Part shown: piece by piece, positions 1-7,502 of the stretch
Position numbering within the stretch: the first letter of the stretch is position 1
Layout of the letters: each line of letters begins with the position of its first letter
Origin: an uncultured Erysipelotrichaceae bacterium
GTDB taxonomy: Bacteria > Bacillota_I > Bacilli_A > Erysipelotrichales > Erysipelotrichaceae
NCBI GenBank assembly: GCA_949296305.1
Contig: CASFOT010000090.1
Coordinates: 1-49,265, forward strand
Length of the DNA: 49,265 nucleotides
Direction: 5' to 3'
Notes under the pieces: model-generated
Database searches by the model: none
Told to the model about the DNA's origin: nothing
Seen by the model: the letters and a program-made list of their open reading frames with translations, nothing else
Position numbers and translations under genes: made by a program

Positions 1-72
1 CATCTGGCGCTTTGCTTTTGTCATATGACCTGGAAACCATTGGATATTTAATTTGCTTTGCTTTTCTTCCAT
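1..72 (-). CDS. rbgA: RbgA (YlqF) ribosome-assembly GTPase, N-terminal fragment cut by the window edge
   Basis: Only the first 24 codons are present. They encode the RbgA/YlqF N-terminus, with QWFPGHM at residues 11-17 followed by TKAKRQM. RbgA is a circularly permuted GTPase that acts late in 50S subunit assembly. The ATG overlaps the TAA stop of the upstream signal peptidase gene by one base (TAATG), so translation is probably coupled. Its place after rplS and lepB matches the usual Firmicutes order. Identity rests on a short but very characteristic motif. Confidence 0.85.
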   Translation of the reverse strand, partial: MEEKQSKLNIQWFPGHMTKAKRQM

Positions 73-629
73 TATCCGATATACCCCATTTCATTCAGCG
101 GCCAAAACACAAAAACGCCATTCGCAATAATATCATCTCTATGAAAGGCTCCAATACGCGTATTGCGGCTATCAAGAGATTCCGGCCGATTATCTCCAAT
201 CAAAAAATACTCGTCTTCACCTAATGTAACCTCCAACGTATCACCATTAAATTCATCGATTGATAATCGCTCACAGGTCTCTTTCATATACGTTTCATCT
301 AAAAAAGTTTCTTCGATCATTTCACCATCTATATACAGTTTCCCATCTTTATAGGAAAGCGTTTCATTTGGCAGCCCAATTACACGTTTTACCCACATTT
401 CATCCGCATGTTTTACCACAACGATATCAAATCGATCTGGTTCAGATATTAAATTGTGTATGATATTGATCATAACATGCTCTCCGTCTAACAAAGCAGG
501 TGTCATCGATGTGCCTGAAATCTGCATTGGACGGAAAAAGAATGCGACAAACAGAAAAGCCAGCAATATATACCATGCAATTGAACGAATAAACTCTAAA
601 ATGCCATACAAGCGGTTTTCTTGTCTCAT
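72..629 (-). CDS. lepB: Type I signal peptidase (second of a tandem pair)
   Basis: Membrane-bound serine/lysine protease that removes signal peptides from exported proteins. From the chosen start it has 185 residues with one N-terminal membrane segment (about 14-33). The nucleophile is Ser41 in SGTSMTP and the general base is Lys81 in VKRVIG; the GDNRPESLDSR box follows. An ATG lies at 635, but it abuts the ribosome binding site GAGGGGAGG (636-644). The ATG at 629 has a six-base spacing and is preferred. It follows a paralogous lepB by 17 bp and overlaps rbgA by one base, so the three probably form one transcript. Confidence 0.93.
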   Translation of the reverse strand: MRQENRLYGILEFIRSIAWYILLAFLFVAFFFRPMQISGTSMTPALLDGEHVMINIIHNLISEPDRFDIVVVKHADEMWVKRVIGLPNETLSYKDGKLYIDGEMIEETFLDETYMKETCERLSIDEFNGDTLEVTLGEDEYFLIGDNRPESLDSRNTRIGAFHRDDIIANGVFVFWPLNEMGYIG

Positions 630-646
630 GCTCATCCTCCCCTCTT

Positions 647-1225
647 TTATTGATTGTGATAACCAATTTGGTCTAAAGGAGAAATCACAAAAACACCTTT
701 TCCGACGATCTGACTTCTTTTAAAAGGGCCAACGATACGTGAATCTGCTGAGACGACACGATTATCTCCCATAACAAAATATTCATCATCTTTTAATGTC
801 ACTTCATCAAAATCACTCGTAAAATATTTCTGCTGTTTCTCAATATCCTGCGCATAAGCATTATCCAGATATGGCTCTTCCAATGCCTCTCCATTGATGT
901 AAACGACATTATCCTGACATTTAATTTTTTCACCTGGCATTCCGATCACGCGTTTTACCCAATATTCATTATCGTGGGATACGATCACGATATCTCCACG
1001 ATTGATTCCTTCGATTGAAAGACCTAATAAATTCGTGAAACCAAACTCACCATCTTCTAGTGTAGGATACATGCTGCTGCCTTCCACAAAAACAGGCTGA
1101 GCAATAAAAGTTTTGATACCAAGTGCAGCTATAAAACAGATTAGGAGTATTTTCACAAAATCGAAGAGTTCCCATCGCAGTCCTTTTTTCTTTTGTGTAT
1201 TTTCTTCCATCTTCATCACTCTCAT
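647..1225 (-). CDS. lepB: Type I signal peptidase (first of a tandem pair)
   Basis: Second type I signal peptidase, 192 residues, with one membrane segment near residues 24-43. The catalytic serine is Ser51 in GSSMYPTL and the catalytic lysine is Lys91 in VKRVIG; GDNRVVSADSR is the conserved C-terminal box. It resembles its downstream neighbour but is clearly diverged, so this is an older duplication and may reflect different substrate preference (inference). The start is uncertain: Met1, Met4 and Met6 are all possible and none has a strong ribosome binding site. A promoter lies just upstream, after the rplS terminator. Confidence 0.92.
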   Translation of the reverse strand: MRVMKMEENTQKKKGLRWELFDFVKILLICFIAALGIKTFIAQPVFVEGSSMYPTLEDGEFGFTNLLGLSIEGINRGDIVIVSHDNEYWVKRVIGMPGEKIKCQDNVVYINGEALEEPYLDNAYAQDIEKQQKYFTSDFDEVTLKDDEYFVMGDNRVVSADSRIVGPFKRSQIVGKGVFVISPLDQIGYHNQ

Positions 1226-1242
1226 TCTAAAAAGTTGTCCTT

Positions 1243-1271
1243 ATTATATCGCAATTTCAATCACTTGAACA
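1243..1271 (-). promoter_or_regulatory. Promoter of the lepB-lepB-rbgA unit
   Basis: A perfect -10 TATAAT (1243-1248) lies 17 bp from a weak -35 TGTTCA (1266-1271). It sits between the rplS terminator and the first lepB, which suggests the signal peptidases are transcribed separately from the ribosomal operon. Confidence 0.6.
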
Positions 1272-1273
1272 CA

Positions 1274-1305
1274 ATAAAAAAGAAAAACCGGAAATATCCG
1301 GTTTT
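1274..1305 (-). terminator. Intrinsic terminator after rplS
   Basis: A 9-bp stem (AAAACCGGA with TCCGGTTTT, loop of four) is followed on the minus strand by a T-rich run. It begins two bases after the rplS stop codon. Confidence 0.85.
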
Positions 1306-1306
1306 C

Positions 1307-1654
1307 TTAGCGAATTTCTTTGATACGAGCTGATTTTCCTGAACGTCCGCGCAAGTAAGTCAACTTGTTTCTTCTTACTTTACCTTTACGTACAACTTCG
1401 ATCTTATCAATGATTGGAGAATGCAACGGGAATGTTCTCTCTACACCGATCTGGTTTGAAATTTTACGTACTGTAAATGTTTCAGCAATTCCTCCGCCTT
1501 TTTTTGCAACGACAACACCTTCAAAAACCTGGATACGTGACTTGTCACCTTCTTTGATTTTTACGTGAACACGTACCGTGCTTCCTGATTTGAAGAAAGG
1601 CACATTTGGATTCAACTGTGATTTTGTTACTTCATTTACTAAATTTAAATTCAT
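1307..1654 (-). CDS. rplS: 50S ribosomal protein L19
   Basis: L19, 115 residues, located at the 30S-50S interface. It starts MNLNLVNEV and carries the family's basic C-terminus ([11 protein letters not shown]). A longer open frame exists upstream, but the ATG at 1654 has an AGGAG site at the right distance, and the extra 15 codons would lie inside the predicted L19 leader. It follows trmD, as in most bacteria, and has its own promoter, leader and terminator. Confidence 0.97.
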   Translation of the reverse strand: MNLNLVNEVTKSQLNPNVPFFKSGSTVRVHVKIKEGDKSRIQVFEGVVVAKKGGGIAETFTVRKISNQIGVERTFPLHSPIIDKIEVVRKGKVRRNKLTYLRGRSGKSARIKEIR

Positions 1655-1736
1655 CTTCTGGCGCTCCTTTTCTATCTTTTTTATATTCGTTGGGTTCATT
1701 CATCAAACGATCAGCGGAACCACGGTCTGTAAAGAC
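1655..1736 (-). promoter_or_regulatory. Probable L19 leader (ribosomal-protein autoregulatory RNA)
   Basis: The transcript between the rplS promoter and start codon can fold around GTGGTTC (about 1717-1723) and GAACCCAAC (about 1689-1697), with a small ATC-GTTT-GAT hairpin inside. The position and the GTGGTTCCGCTGA core resemble the L19 leader family of Firmicutes, which is thought to bind L19 and repress rplS. The assignment is from memory of the motif; a covariance-model search would settle it. Confidence 0.6.
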
Positions 1737-1742
1737 TTACAT

Positions 1743-1771
1743 ATATTATCACACTTTTCATATTGATGCAA
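1743..1771 (-). promoter_or_regulatory. Promoter of rplS
   Basis: -35 TTGCAT (1766-1771) and -10 TAATAT (1743-1748) are separated by 17 bp, directly after the trmD stop. This allows L19 synthesis independent of the upstream rpsP-trmD unit. Confidence 0.6.
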
Positions 1772-1784
1772 ATAAATTTTTCTT

Positions 1785-2516
1785 TTAATGTTCTTTTTGT
1801 TGTTCTTCAGCAATTTCTGCCAGCAGCTTTTCTTCTTCTTTGGTAAACATCCTTCCTTTTAAGAGATCTGGACGTCTTTGCTGAGTCTTTCGCAAAGATT
1901 CTTTTAACCGCCACTGACGAATATTCGCATGATGGCCGCTCAGCAAGACTTCTGGAACTTTCTTCCCTTCAAAATCTGCAGGTTTTGTATATTGAGGATA
2001 TTCTAATAATCCGTCCGAAAAAGAATCATCCTCATGAGAATCTTCCAAAATGACGCCATCCAACAATCGGATGACCGCATCGCTGATGACCAAAGCTGCA
2101 GGTTCCCCTCCTGTCAGAACATAATCACCTATACTGATCTCTTCATCCACATAAGAGCGAATTCGTTCATCAAATCCTTCATAGTGCCCGCACAGCAAGA
2201 TCAGATGCTCATATTGTGACAGCTCTACTGCCTTTTTTTGAACAAAACTGCTGCCTTGCGGTGTCAGCATCACCACATGTGATTTTTCGGTTTGGATGGA
2301 ACGAAGTGCATCAATGATCGGCTGACAAGCTAAGACCATACCTTGACCTCCTCCATATGGAGTATCATCGACATGACGGTGTTTATCCAAAGTAAAATTG
2401 CGGAAATCGATCGTTTCAAATTCAACCCGATTATTTTCAATTGCCCGCTTAATGATGCTCGTCATTTGAAACGAATCAAAAAACTCAGGAAAAATCGTTA
2501 TCACACTGATTTTCAT
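1785..2516 (-). CDS. trmD: tRNA (guanine-N1-)-methyltransferase TrmD
   Basis: Makes m1G37 in tRNAs reading CNN and some other codons, which prevents frameshifting; uses S-adenosylmethionine. It has 243 residues, the usual length. The PYGGGQGMV motif is at residues 53-61, and the trefoil-knot cofactor region includes LLCGHYEGFDERI and GDYVLTGGE. Its ATG overlaps the rimM stop in an ATGA arrangement, so the two are translationally coupled. Confidence 0.97.
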   Translation of the reverse strand: MKISVITIFPEFFDSFQMTSIIKRAIENNRVEFETIDFRNFTLDKHRHVDDTPYGGGQGMVLACQPIIDALRSIQTEKSHVVMLTPQGSSFVQKKAVELSQYEHLILLCGHYEGFDERIRSYVDEEISIGDYVLTGGEPAALVISDAVIRLLDGVILEDSHEDDSFSDGLLEYPQYTKPADFEGKKVPEVLLSGHHANIRQWRLKESLRKTQQRRPDLLKGRMFTKEEEKLLAEIAEEQQKEH

Positions 2517-3010
2517 AATAGACCTTCCATTTCTTCGATGATGATCTTTTTATCATCGATGTCAACAGAAACGACAATGGCACGAACAAAAGGGATCAGC
2601 ACCGTTCCTTCATTCCGCTTTATGCGCAAGACCGCATTTGCTCTTGTTTCCAGCACATCGATCACACGCCCGACATAGATTTTTTCATTCGTATATACAT
2701 CACAATCCATCAGATCACTATACAACACTTCATCCTCTTCTAGCACTAAAGGAGCATTTTCGTCCGCAAAAAGTTCCATTCCTTTCCACTGTTCTACCAA
2801 ATTGATATCTTCTAATCCATCAAACACTGCATAAACCATTCCCTTTTCATAACGGGATCGAAGAATTGTTGCTTTTTGCAGATCTTTTCCTACATAGAGC
2901 ACTGCACCTTTTCCATAGCGCTCTTCAATAAAATGCGTATTGGGAATAATCTTAACTTCTCCTTTTAATCCCCGCGTATTTACGATCTTACCAATTTGAA
3001 TTGTTTTCAT
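2513..3010 (-). CDS. rimM: 16S rRNA processing / 30S maturation factor RimM
   Basis: RimM binds S19 and helps mature the 30S head. It has 165 residues: an N-terminal RimM barrel (starting IGKIVNTRGLKGEVK) and a C-terminal PRC-barrel (ending in IPFVRAIVV...). It sits between khpA and trmD. A terminator-like hairpin lies in the 38-bp gap before it and could attenuate expression. The start ATG at 3010 has a GAGAGGTCC-like site upstream. Confidence 0.95.
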   Translation of the reverse strand: MKTIQIGKIVNTRGLKGEVKIIPNTHFIEERYGKGAVLYVGKDLQKATILRSRYEKGMVYAVFDGLEDINLVEQWKGMELFADENAPLVLEEDEVLYSDLMDCDVYTNEKIYVGRVIDVLETRANAVLRIKRNEGTVLIPFVRAIVVSVDIDDKKIIIEEMEGLL

Positions 3011-3024
3011 ATAGGACCTCTCTT

Positions 3025-3050
3025 TAAAAAAGGGATGTCATCCATCCCTT
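3025..3050 (-). terminator. Intra-operon terminator or attenuator between khpA and rimM
   Basis: An 8-bp perfect stem (AAGGGATG with CATCCCTT, loop of five) is followed by six T residues on the minus strand. The khpA stop codon lies in its first arm. It probably lowers rimM-trmD output relative to rpsP-khpA. Confidence 0.7.
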
Positions 3051-3294
3051 AATATGCTTCAAACTTGATTGTTACATGTGCATGTTCATTACGAGCCGCT
3101 ACTGACATCATCTGACGGATAGAGGAAGCCATAATGCCTTTACGTCCGATCAAACGAGCGACATCATCGTCGTTTGCATAAACATATAACAAGATTTCAT
3201 CCTCATCCAGACTTTCCATCTGTTTTACAGATACCGTTTCCTTATCATCTACGATGGGCTTGATCAGATCAAGTAATACTTTTTCGTAATCCAT
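3049..3294 (-). CDS. khpA: KH-domain RNA-binding protein KhpA
   Basis: Small RNA-binding protein, 81 residues, made of one KH domain. The signature loop is LIGRKGIMASSIR (about residues 48-60). KhpA pairs with KhpB/Jag in other Firmicutes and affects RNA-level control of cell division. It lies three bases after the rpsP stop, the standard position between rpsP and rimM. Confidence 0.9.
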   Translation of the reverse strand: MDYEKVLLDLIKPIVDDKETVSVKQMESLDEDEILLYVYANDDDVARLIGRKGIMASSIRQMMSVAARNEHAHVTIKFEAY

Positions 3295-3297
3295 AGG

Positions 3298-3570
3298 CTA
3301 TTTAGCATTCTTTTCTTCGTGCAGACGTTTCAAAATACCTTCTTTTGAAAGGATGCTGCGTACTGTATCTGAAGGCTGTGCACCATTTTTCAACCATTTT
3401 ACTGCCAATTCTTCATCTAATTTAATCTCAGCTGGTTTAGTCATAGGGTTGTAAGTACCAATTGTTTCAATAAAACGTCCATCGCGTGGTGAACGGCTGT
3501 CTGCCGCAACGATACGGTAGAAAGGAGCACCCTTTTTACCCATTCTTTTTAATCTTAATTTTACTGCCAT
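3298..3570 (-). CDS. rpsP: 30S ribosomal protein S16
   Basis: S16, 90 residues, needed for 30S assembly. It starts [14 protein letters not shown] and contains [14 protein letters not shown]. The frame extends nine codons further upstream, but the ATG at 3570 has an AGGAGG site nine bases away and matches the family start. It heads the rpsP-khpA-rimM-trmD unit with its own promoter. Confidence 0.97.
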   Translation of the reverse strand: MAVKLRLKRMGKKGAPFYRIVAADSRSPRDGRFIETIGTYNPMTKPAEIKLDEELAVKWLKNGAQPSDTVRSILSKEGILKRLHEEKNAK

Positions 3571-3610
3571 ATCTATTTTCCTCCTAGTTTTTTTCATTTG
3601 ACACGTTGAT

Positions 3611-3638
3611 AGTATACCACAGAAAAATATAGTGTCAA
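3611..3638 (-). promoter_or_regulatory. Promoter of the rpsP operon
   Basis: -35 TTGACA (3633-3638) and -10 TATACT (3611-3616) are 16 bp apart. The -35 lies inside one arm of the ffh terminator hairpin. Confidence 0.75.
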
Positions 3639-3659
3639 GTATTTTTACTTAACACCATA
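3622..3659 (-). terminator. Intrinsic terminator after ffh
   Basis: A 14-bp stem with two G-U wobbles (arms 3628-3641 and 3646-3659, loop of four) is followed by TTTTTC on the minus strand. The wobbles pair only in the minus-strand RNA, so it acts on ffh transcripts. Confidence 0.75.
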
Positions 3660-3662
3660 AAA

Positions 3663-5078
3663 TTATCTTTTCTTCTTTTTCTTTTTTTGTTTTTTAGAAC
3701 CGGCATGCTTTCCTGCACCAGGAACACCGCCCATTCCGTTCATCGCTTTCAATTGAGCCATATTTGGCATACGTCCGCCCATACTGCCCATCATTTTCAT
3801 CATCTGCTGCATTTTTTCATATTGAGATAATAAACGATTGACGTCTGCAACGCTCGTACCGCTTCCTTTTGCAATGCGATTTTTACGAGAAGCTTTCAAA
3901 CAGCTAGGATTTTCTCGTTCAAATTCAGTCATGCTCTGAATGATCGCTTCGCTTTTCTTTATCGTTCCTTCTGCACGGACATCATCAATTTGCCCTGCCA
4001 TTTTATTCATTCCTGGAATCAGCTTCATCATGCCGCCTAATGATCCCATCTTTTTGATCTGCTGGAACTGCACAAGCATATCCGTTAAAGTAAAGCTTCC
4101 TTGCATCAATCGCTGAGCACTTTTTTGAGAAGCCTCCATATCCATCTTCTCCTGTGCCTGTTCGATCAGCGTCAGCATATCGCCCATGCCTAATATACGA
4201 TCCGCCATACGGCTAGGATGGAAGATATCCAGATCATCGATCTTTTCACCAAGTCCGACAAACATTACCGGTACGTGAGTAATCGAACGTACAGATAGAA
4301 TACCACCGCCTCGAGAATCACCATCTAGTTTCGTAAGTACCAGCCCTGTGACGGACAACTGTTCATGGAAGCTCTGCGCGACATTCACGATATCCTGCCC
4401 CGTCATAGCATCGACAGTAAGCAAAATCTCATCTGGGTGGATCATTTCTTTGATATCGCTCAACTCTTGCATTAATTCTTCATCGATATGCAAACGCCCT
4501 GCCGTATCAAAGAGTACAGTATCATAGCCATGTTCTTGCGCATAAACCATCGCTTGTTTTGCCGTTTCGAGCGCTTTGGTCTCCACACCTAAAGTGAACA
4601 CTTCGACACCAATGCTTTCTCCCAACGTCTGCAACTGCTCGATGGCAGCAGGACGAACCACGTCACAAGCAACCAAAAGCGGTTTTCGTGACTGTTTCTT
4701 TTTCATCAAGTTGGCAATCTTTGCACTGGCAGTTGTTTTACCTGTACCTTGAAGGCCAACCATCATCAAGGTTGTGATGCCATCTTTTTTATAATGAATT
4801 TCTACTTCTTCGCTTCCAAGCAGATCCGTAATTTCTTCATGAACGATCTTCACGACCATCTGACTCGGATTCAATGCGCTGAGCACCTCTTCGCCCAATG
4901 CCTTTTCTTTTACACGGGCGATAAATTCTTTTACGACCGTATAATTTACGTCAGCTTCCAAAAGTGACATACGCACTTCTTTCAGCATGTCGTTCATATT
5001 CTTTTCAGTAAGTTTTCCTTGACCGGTCAAATTTTTGAACGCTTTGCTCATACGTTCGGTTAAGGATTCAAATGCCAT
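3663..5078 (-). CDS. ffh: Signal recognition particle protein Ffh (SRP54)
   Basis: GTPase that binds signal sequences and 4.5S/SRP RNA and docks ribosomes at FtsY. It has 471 residues: an N domain, a G domain with P-loop GLQGTGKTT (108-116), DTAGR and TKLDG motifs, and a methionine-rich M domain ending in a lysine tail. The ATG has a GAGGTG site. In Bacillus, ylxM precedes ffh. Here no ylxM is present; ffh has its own promoter just upstream. Confidence 0.97.
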   Translation of the reverse strand: MAFESLTERMSKAFKNLTGQGKLTEKNMNDMLKEVRMSLLEADVNYTVVKEFIARVKEKALGEEVLSALNPSQMVVKIVHEEITDLLGSEEVEIHYKKDGITTLMMVGLQGTGKTTASAKIANLMKKKQSRKPLLVACDVVRPAAIEQLQTLGESIGVEVFTLGVETKALETAKQAMVYAQEHGYDTVLFDTAGRLHIDEELMQELSDIKEMIHPDEILLTVDAMTGQDIVNVAQSFHEQLSVTGLVLTKLDGDSRGGGILSVRSITHVPVMFVGLGEKIDDLDIFHPSRMADRILGMGDMLTLIEQAQEKMDMEASQKSAQRLMQGSFTLTDMLVQFQQIKKMGSLGGMMKLIPGMNKMAGQIDDVRAEGTIKKSEAIIQSMTEFERENPSCLKASRKNRIAKGSGTSVADVNRLLSQYEKMQQMMKMMGSMGGRMPNMAQLKAMNGMGGVPGAGKHAGSKKQKKKKKKR

Positions 5079-5107
5079 AATCAGAACACCTCATTTCATG
5101 CCAATCC

Positions 5108-5136
5108 ATTATAGCATTAAGTTATTTTTTTTCCAA
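5108..5136 (-). promoter_or_regulatory. Promoter of ffh
   Basis: -35 TTGGAA (5131-5136) and -10 TATAAT (5108-5113) are separated by exactly 17 bp. Confidence 0.75.
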
Positions 5137-5176
5137 ACGGTTTTGTTCATTCGCCTTTAAAATACGCTGTATTTCT

Positions 5177-5965
5177 TTATGAATCTTTTACTTGATATAG
5201 TTCGATATGAAACTGAATGGTCGTTGTCAGCTGATCCAAAGCTCGTAAACGTAAAATTCCGTCCTTTGGTGAACGATAATAATATGGCGTCATTTGGAAT
5301 AAGGCTTCGATCATCTCCTTGCCTATTACTGTGATCTGATCTTCGATCACCCATTCTTTCACCAGCGTAAATTCGTCATAAAGAATAGCTGCTTCCTCAT
5401 TTTCTATGACATCTGCATACAGCTGTTTTTTTAACTCATAAAGATGATGTTCTCCAGGCTCTACTTTTATCACATATCCATCCTTTTTCAAAATGCGAGC
5501 AAACTCTTTATGGGCAAAAGGGGCAAAAACACTCAATACAAGATCAACACTTTGAGAACGCAAAGGCAGATCAAAGACACTGGCAATAAAACAATGCAGA
5601 TGGTTATTGCGTTTCGCACACTTCATCACCGCATATTTGCTCATATCAAAAGCAAATACTTCTCTATTCTCATCAGAAAGAACACTCGTATAATAACCTT
5701 CGCCACACCCGGCATCGACCATCACTTTAGGAGACAAACCGGCAATGATATCAAGCAAAGCATTTCGTAAACATGCATAATAGCCGCTTTCTAAAAAAGC
5801 ACTGCGTGCACGTACCATTTCTTTATTATCACCACTTGCTTTTTGTTTATGAATGAGCAAATGCGCATATCCTTGTTTTGCGACATCATAACAATGTCCA
5901 TTTACACATCGATAACTTTTATCTTGCAAGATCAGTGCTTCTTTACATTTAGGGCACAACAGCAT
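5177..5965 (-). CDS. rlmA: 23S rRNA (guanine-N1)-methyltransferase, RlmA/TlrB type
   Basis: S-adenosylmethionine-dependent methyltransferase of the RlmA family, which methylates a guanine in 23S rRNA helix 35 (G745 or G748). It has 262 residues. The N-terminal zinc site has C4, C7, C20 and H24, followed by the family segment YDVAKQGYAHLL. Cofactor motif I is VDAGCGEGYY (83-92). The family's TlrB branch gives tylosin resistance; the exact target base cannot be read from sequence. The ATG has an AGGAAAGGAG site. Confidence 0.88.
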   Translation of the reverse strand: MLLCPKCKEALILQDKSYRCVNGHCYDVAKQGYAHLLIHKQKASGDNKEMVRARSAFLESGYYACLRNALLDIIAGLSPKVMVDAGCGEGYYTSVLSDENREVFAFDMSKYAVMKCAKRNNHLHCFIASVFDLPLRSQSVDLVLSVFAPFAHKEFARILKKDGYVIKVEPGEHHLYELKKQLYADVIENEEAAILYDEFTLVKEWVIEDQITVIGKEMIEALFQMTPYYYRSPKDGILRLRALDQLTTTIQFHIELYQVKDS

Positions 5966-5986
5966 CTTGATAGCTCCTTTCCTATT

Positions 5987-6012
5987 AAAAACATAGGGAT
6001 TCGATCCCTATG
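5987..6012 (-). terminator. Terminator after the 72-residue small gene
   Basis: A perfect 9-bp stem (CATAGGGAT with ATCCCTATG, loop of three) is followed by five T residues. The stop codon of the upstream gene is in the first arm. It separates the ezrA-nifZ-thiI unit from rlmA. Confidence 0.85.
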
Positions 6013-6226
6013 CTTTCCTGTTGGTGTGAATACCGCCAAAATGATCTGGCATTGATGGTGTCCGATGTTGTTCTCCTTTATGGTCTTTTACTGCGCGTTC
6101 TTTTTGATATTCATGAAGACGGCGGCTCTTTTCCACTTCGATCTCAGCACCTAGATCAATGCCCATCTCATATTGATACAGATCTTCCTGTATCTTGGGA
6201 TTTTGGTAATGTTTCTTTCGATCCAC
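6008..6226 (-). CDS. Small hydrophilic protein of unknown function
   Basis: A 72-residue charged protein (start MDRKKHYQNPK) with no membrane segment or recognised motif. It starts with GTG, but a GAGGTGAT ribosome binding site six bases upstream and a terminator overlapping the stop codon argue that it is expressed. It lies 64 bp after thiI and probably closes the ezrA-nifZ-thiI transcript. I do not recognise the family. The YEMGIDLGAEIEV segment is faintly like alpha/beta small acid-soluble spore proteins, but the rest does not fit. Confidence 0.65.
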   Translation of the reverse strand: MDRKKHYQNPKIQEDLYQYEMGIDLGAEIEVEKSRRLHEYQKERAVKDHKGEQHRTPSMPDHFGGIHTNRKA

Positions 6227-6290
6227 GCTATCACCTCGCTCCTAGTATGTGAACAGGTGATCATTTTATACGTATTTGAAAGAACGATCG

Positions 6291-7502
6291 TTAAAACAGA
6301 TCTTCAGTCACTTCATCCTTCTTTTTCGTTGGATACACATGGACAACTTCGCATTTTTCAATACATTCATCTAACAGCTGTTCAAAGTCAAAACGGCTCT
6401 CTAGATATTCTGCTTTACGAATGGTAGGCTTGGTCACAGGATTTTTTGGAGTAAAAATCGTACAACAGTCTTCCCATGGCAAAATGCTCGTCTCATAAGT
6501 ACCGATCTTGCGTGCAAGATCAATGATCTCGACTTTGTCCATCGTTGCTACCGGGCGAATGACAGGCAGCGAAATCACATCATTGATCGTCCGCATGCTC
6601 TCTAACGTCTGGCTGGCAACCTGACCAATACTTTCTCCATTGACGATTGCCAAACAATTTTGTTTTTCTGCCAGCCGTTGAGCAATCCGATACATCATAC
6701 GACGCATGATCGTAATCGCATAACTTTCGTCACAGTGTTCATAAATTGCTAGCTGCAAGTCTGTAAAAGGAACGATATGCACTAAGATATGCCCTTGATA
6801 AGGTGCCAGCAATCGAGCAAGTTCCAATACCTTTTCTTGTGCTTGGGCAGAAGTATATGGAGGAGATGCATAATGTACACATTCAATGGCCACACCGCGT
6901 TTCATGGTCAAATAGGAAGCAATTGGCGAATCGATTCCTCCTGATAACATGACCATTGCTTTTCCTCCGACGCCAACCGGATATCCTCCGGCTCCAGGAT
7001 ATTTATCACTCATGATATATGTATCTTGCTCATGGACCTCGATCTGAATCTTAACTTGCGGTTCCTTAACATTCACTTTCCATTCCGTATTTTTCAGAAC
7101 AACAGATGCCACCGCCCGATTGATTTCATCAGAAATCATCGGAAACTGCTTATAGCTTCTTCGAGCAACAACCTTGAAAGTTTTAGGCGCCTGCGACTGG
7201 GCAAATGCCAAAACAGCTGCTTTGATAGCTTCAATATCGCTGTCAACGCGAAGCGCAAATGAAAAAGAACTAATGCCAAACACTTTTTCTAAATAAGGTT
7301 TGATGGCAAAAGGGTCGGTCTGATGTAAATGGATGTACATACGGTCATGCGTTTTCTCAATTTCAATATCTTCAAACATCATCAACGCATGTTTTACATT
7401 CGTATGGAGACGGCGAATAAAATCTTTTCGATTTTTCCCTTTTGTAGAAAGTTCCCCATAACGGATCAATATATGGTCATAAACAAATTTATCTTGTTGC
7501 AT
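6291..7502 (-). CDS. thiI: tRNA 4-thiouridine synthase ThiI
   Basis: Makes 4-thiouridine at tRNA position 8 and may supply sulfur for thiazole synthesis. It has 403 residues: an N-terminal ferredoxin-like region, a THUMP domain (about 60-165) and a PP-loop ATPase with SGGIDSP at 187-193. There is no C-terminal rhodanese domain, as in the short Bacillus-type ThiI. It overlaps the cysteine desulfurase gene by 14 bp, which is the likely sulfur donor. Confidence 0.95.
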   Translation of the reverse strand: MQQDKFVYDHILIRYGELSTKGKNRKDFIRRLHTNVKHALMMFEDIEIEKTHDRMYIHLHQTDPFAIKPYLEKVFGISSFSFALRVDSDIEAIKAAVLAFAQSQAPKTFKVVARRSYKQFPMISDEINRAVASVVLKNTEWKVNVKEPQVKIQIEVHEQDTYIMSDKYPGAGGYPVGVGGKAMVMLSGGIDSPIASYLTMKRGVAIECVHYASPPYTSAQAQEKVLELARLLAPYQGHILVHIVPFTDLQLAIYEHCDESYAITIMRRMMYRIAQRLAEKQNCLAIVNGESIGQVASQTLESMRTINDVISLPVIRPVATMDKVEIIDLARKIGTYETSILPWEDCCTIFTPKNPVTKPTIRKAEYLESRFDFEQLLDECIEKCEVVHVYPTKKKDEVTEDLF

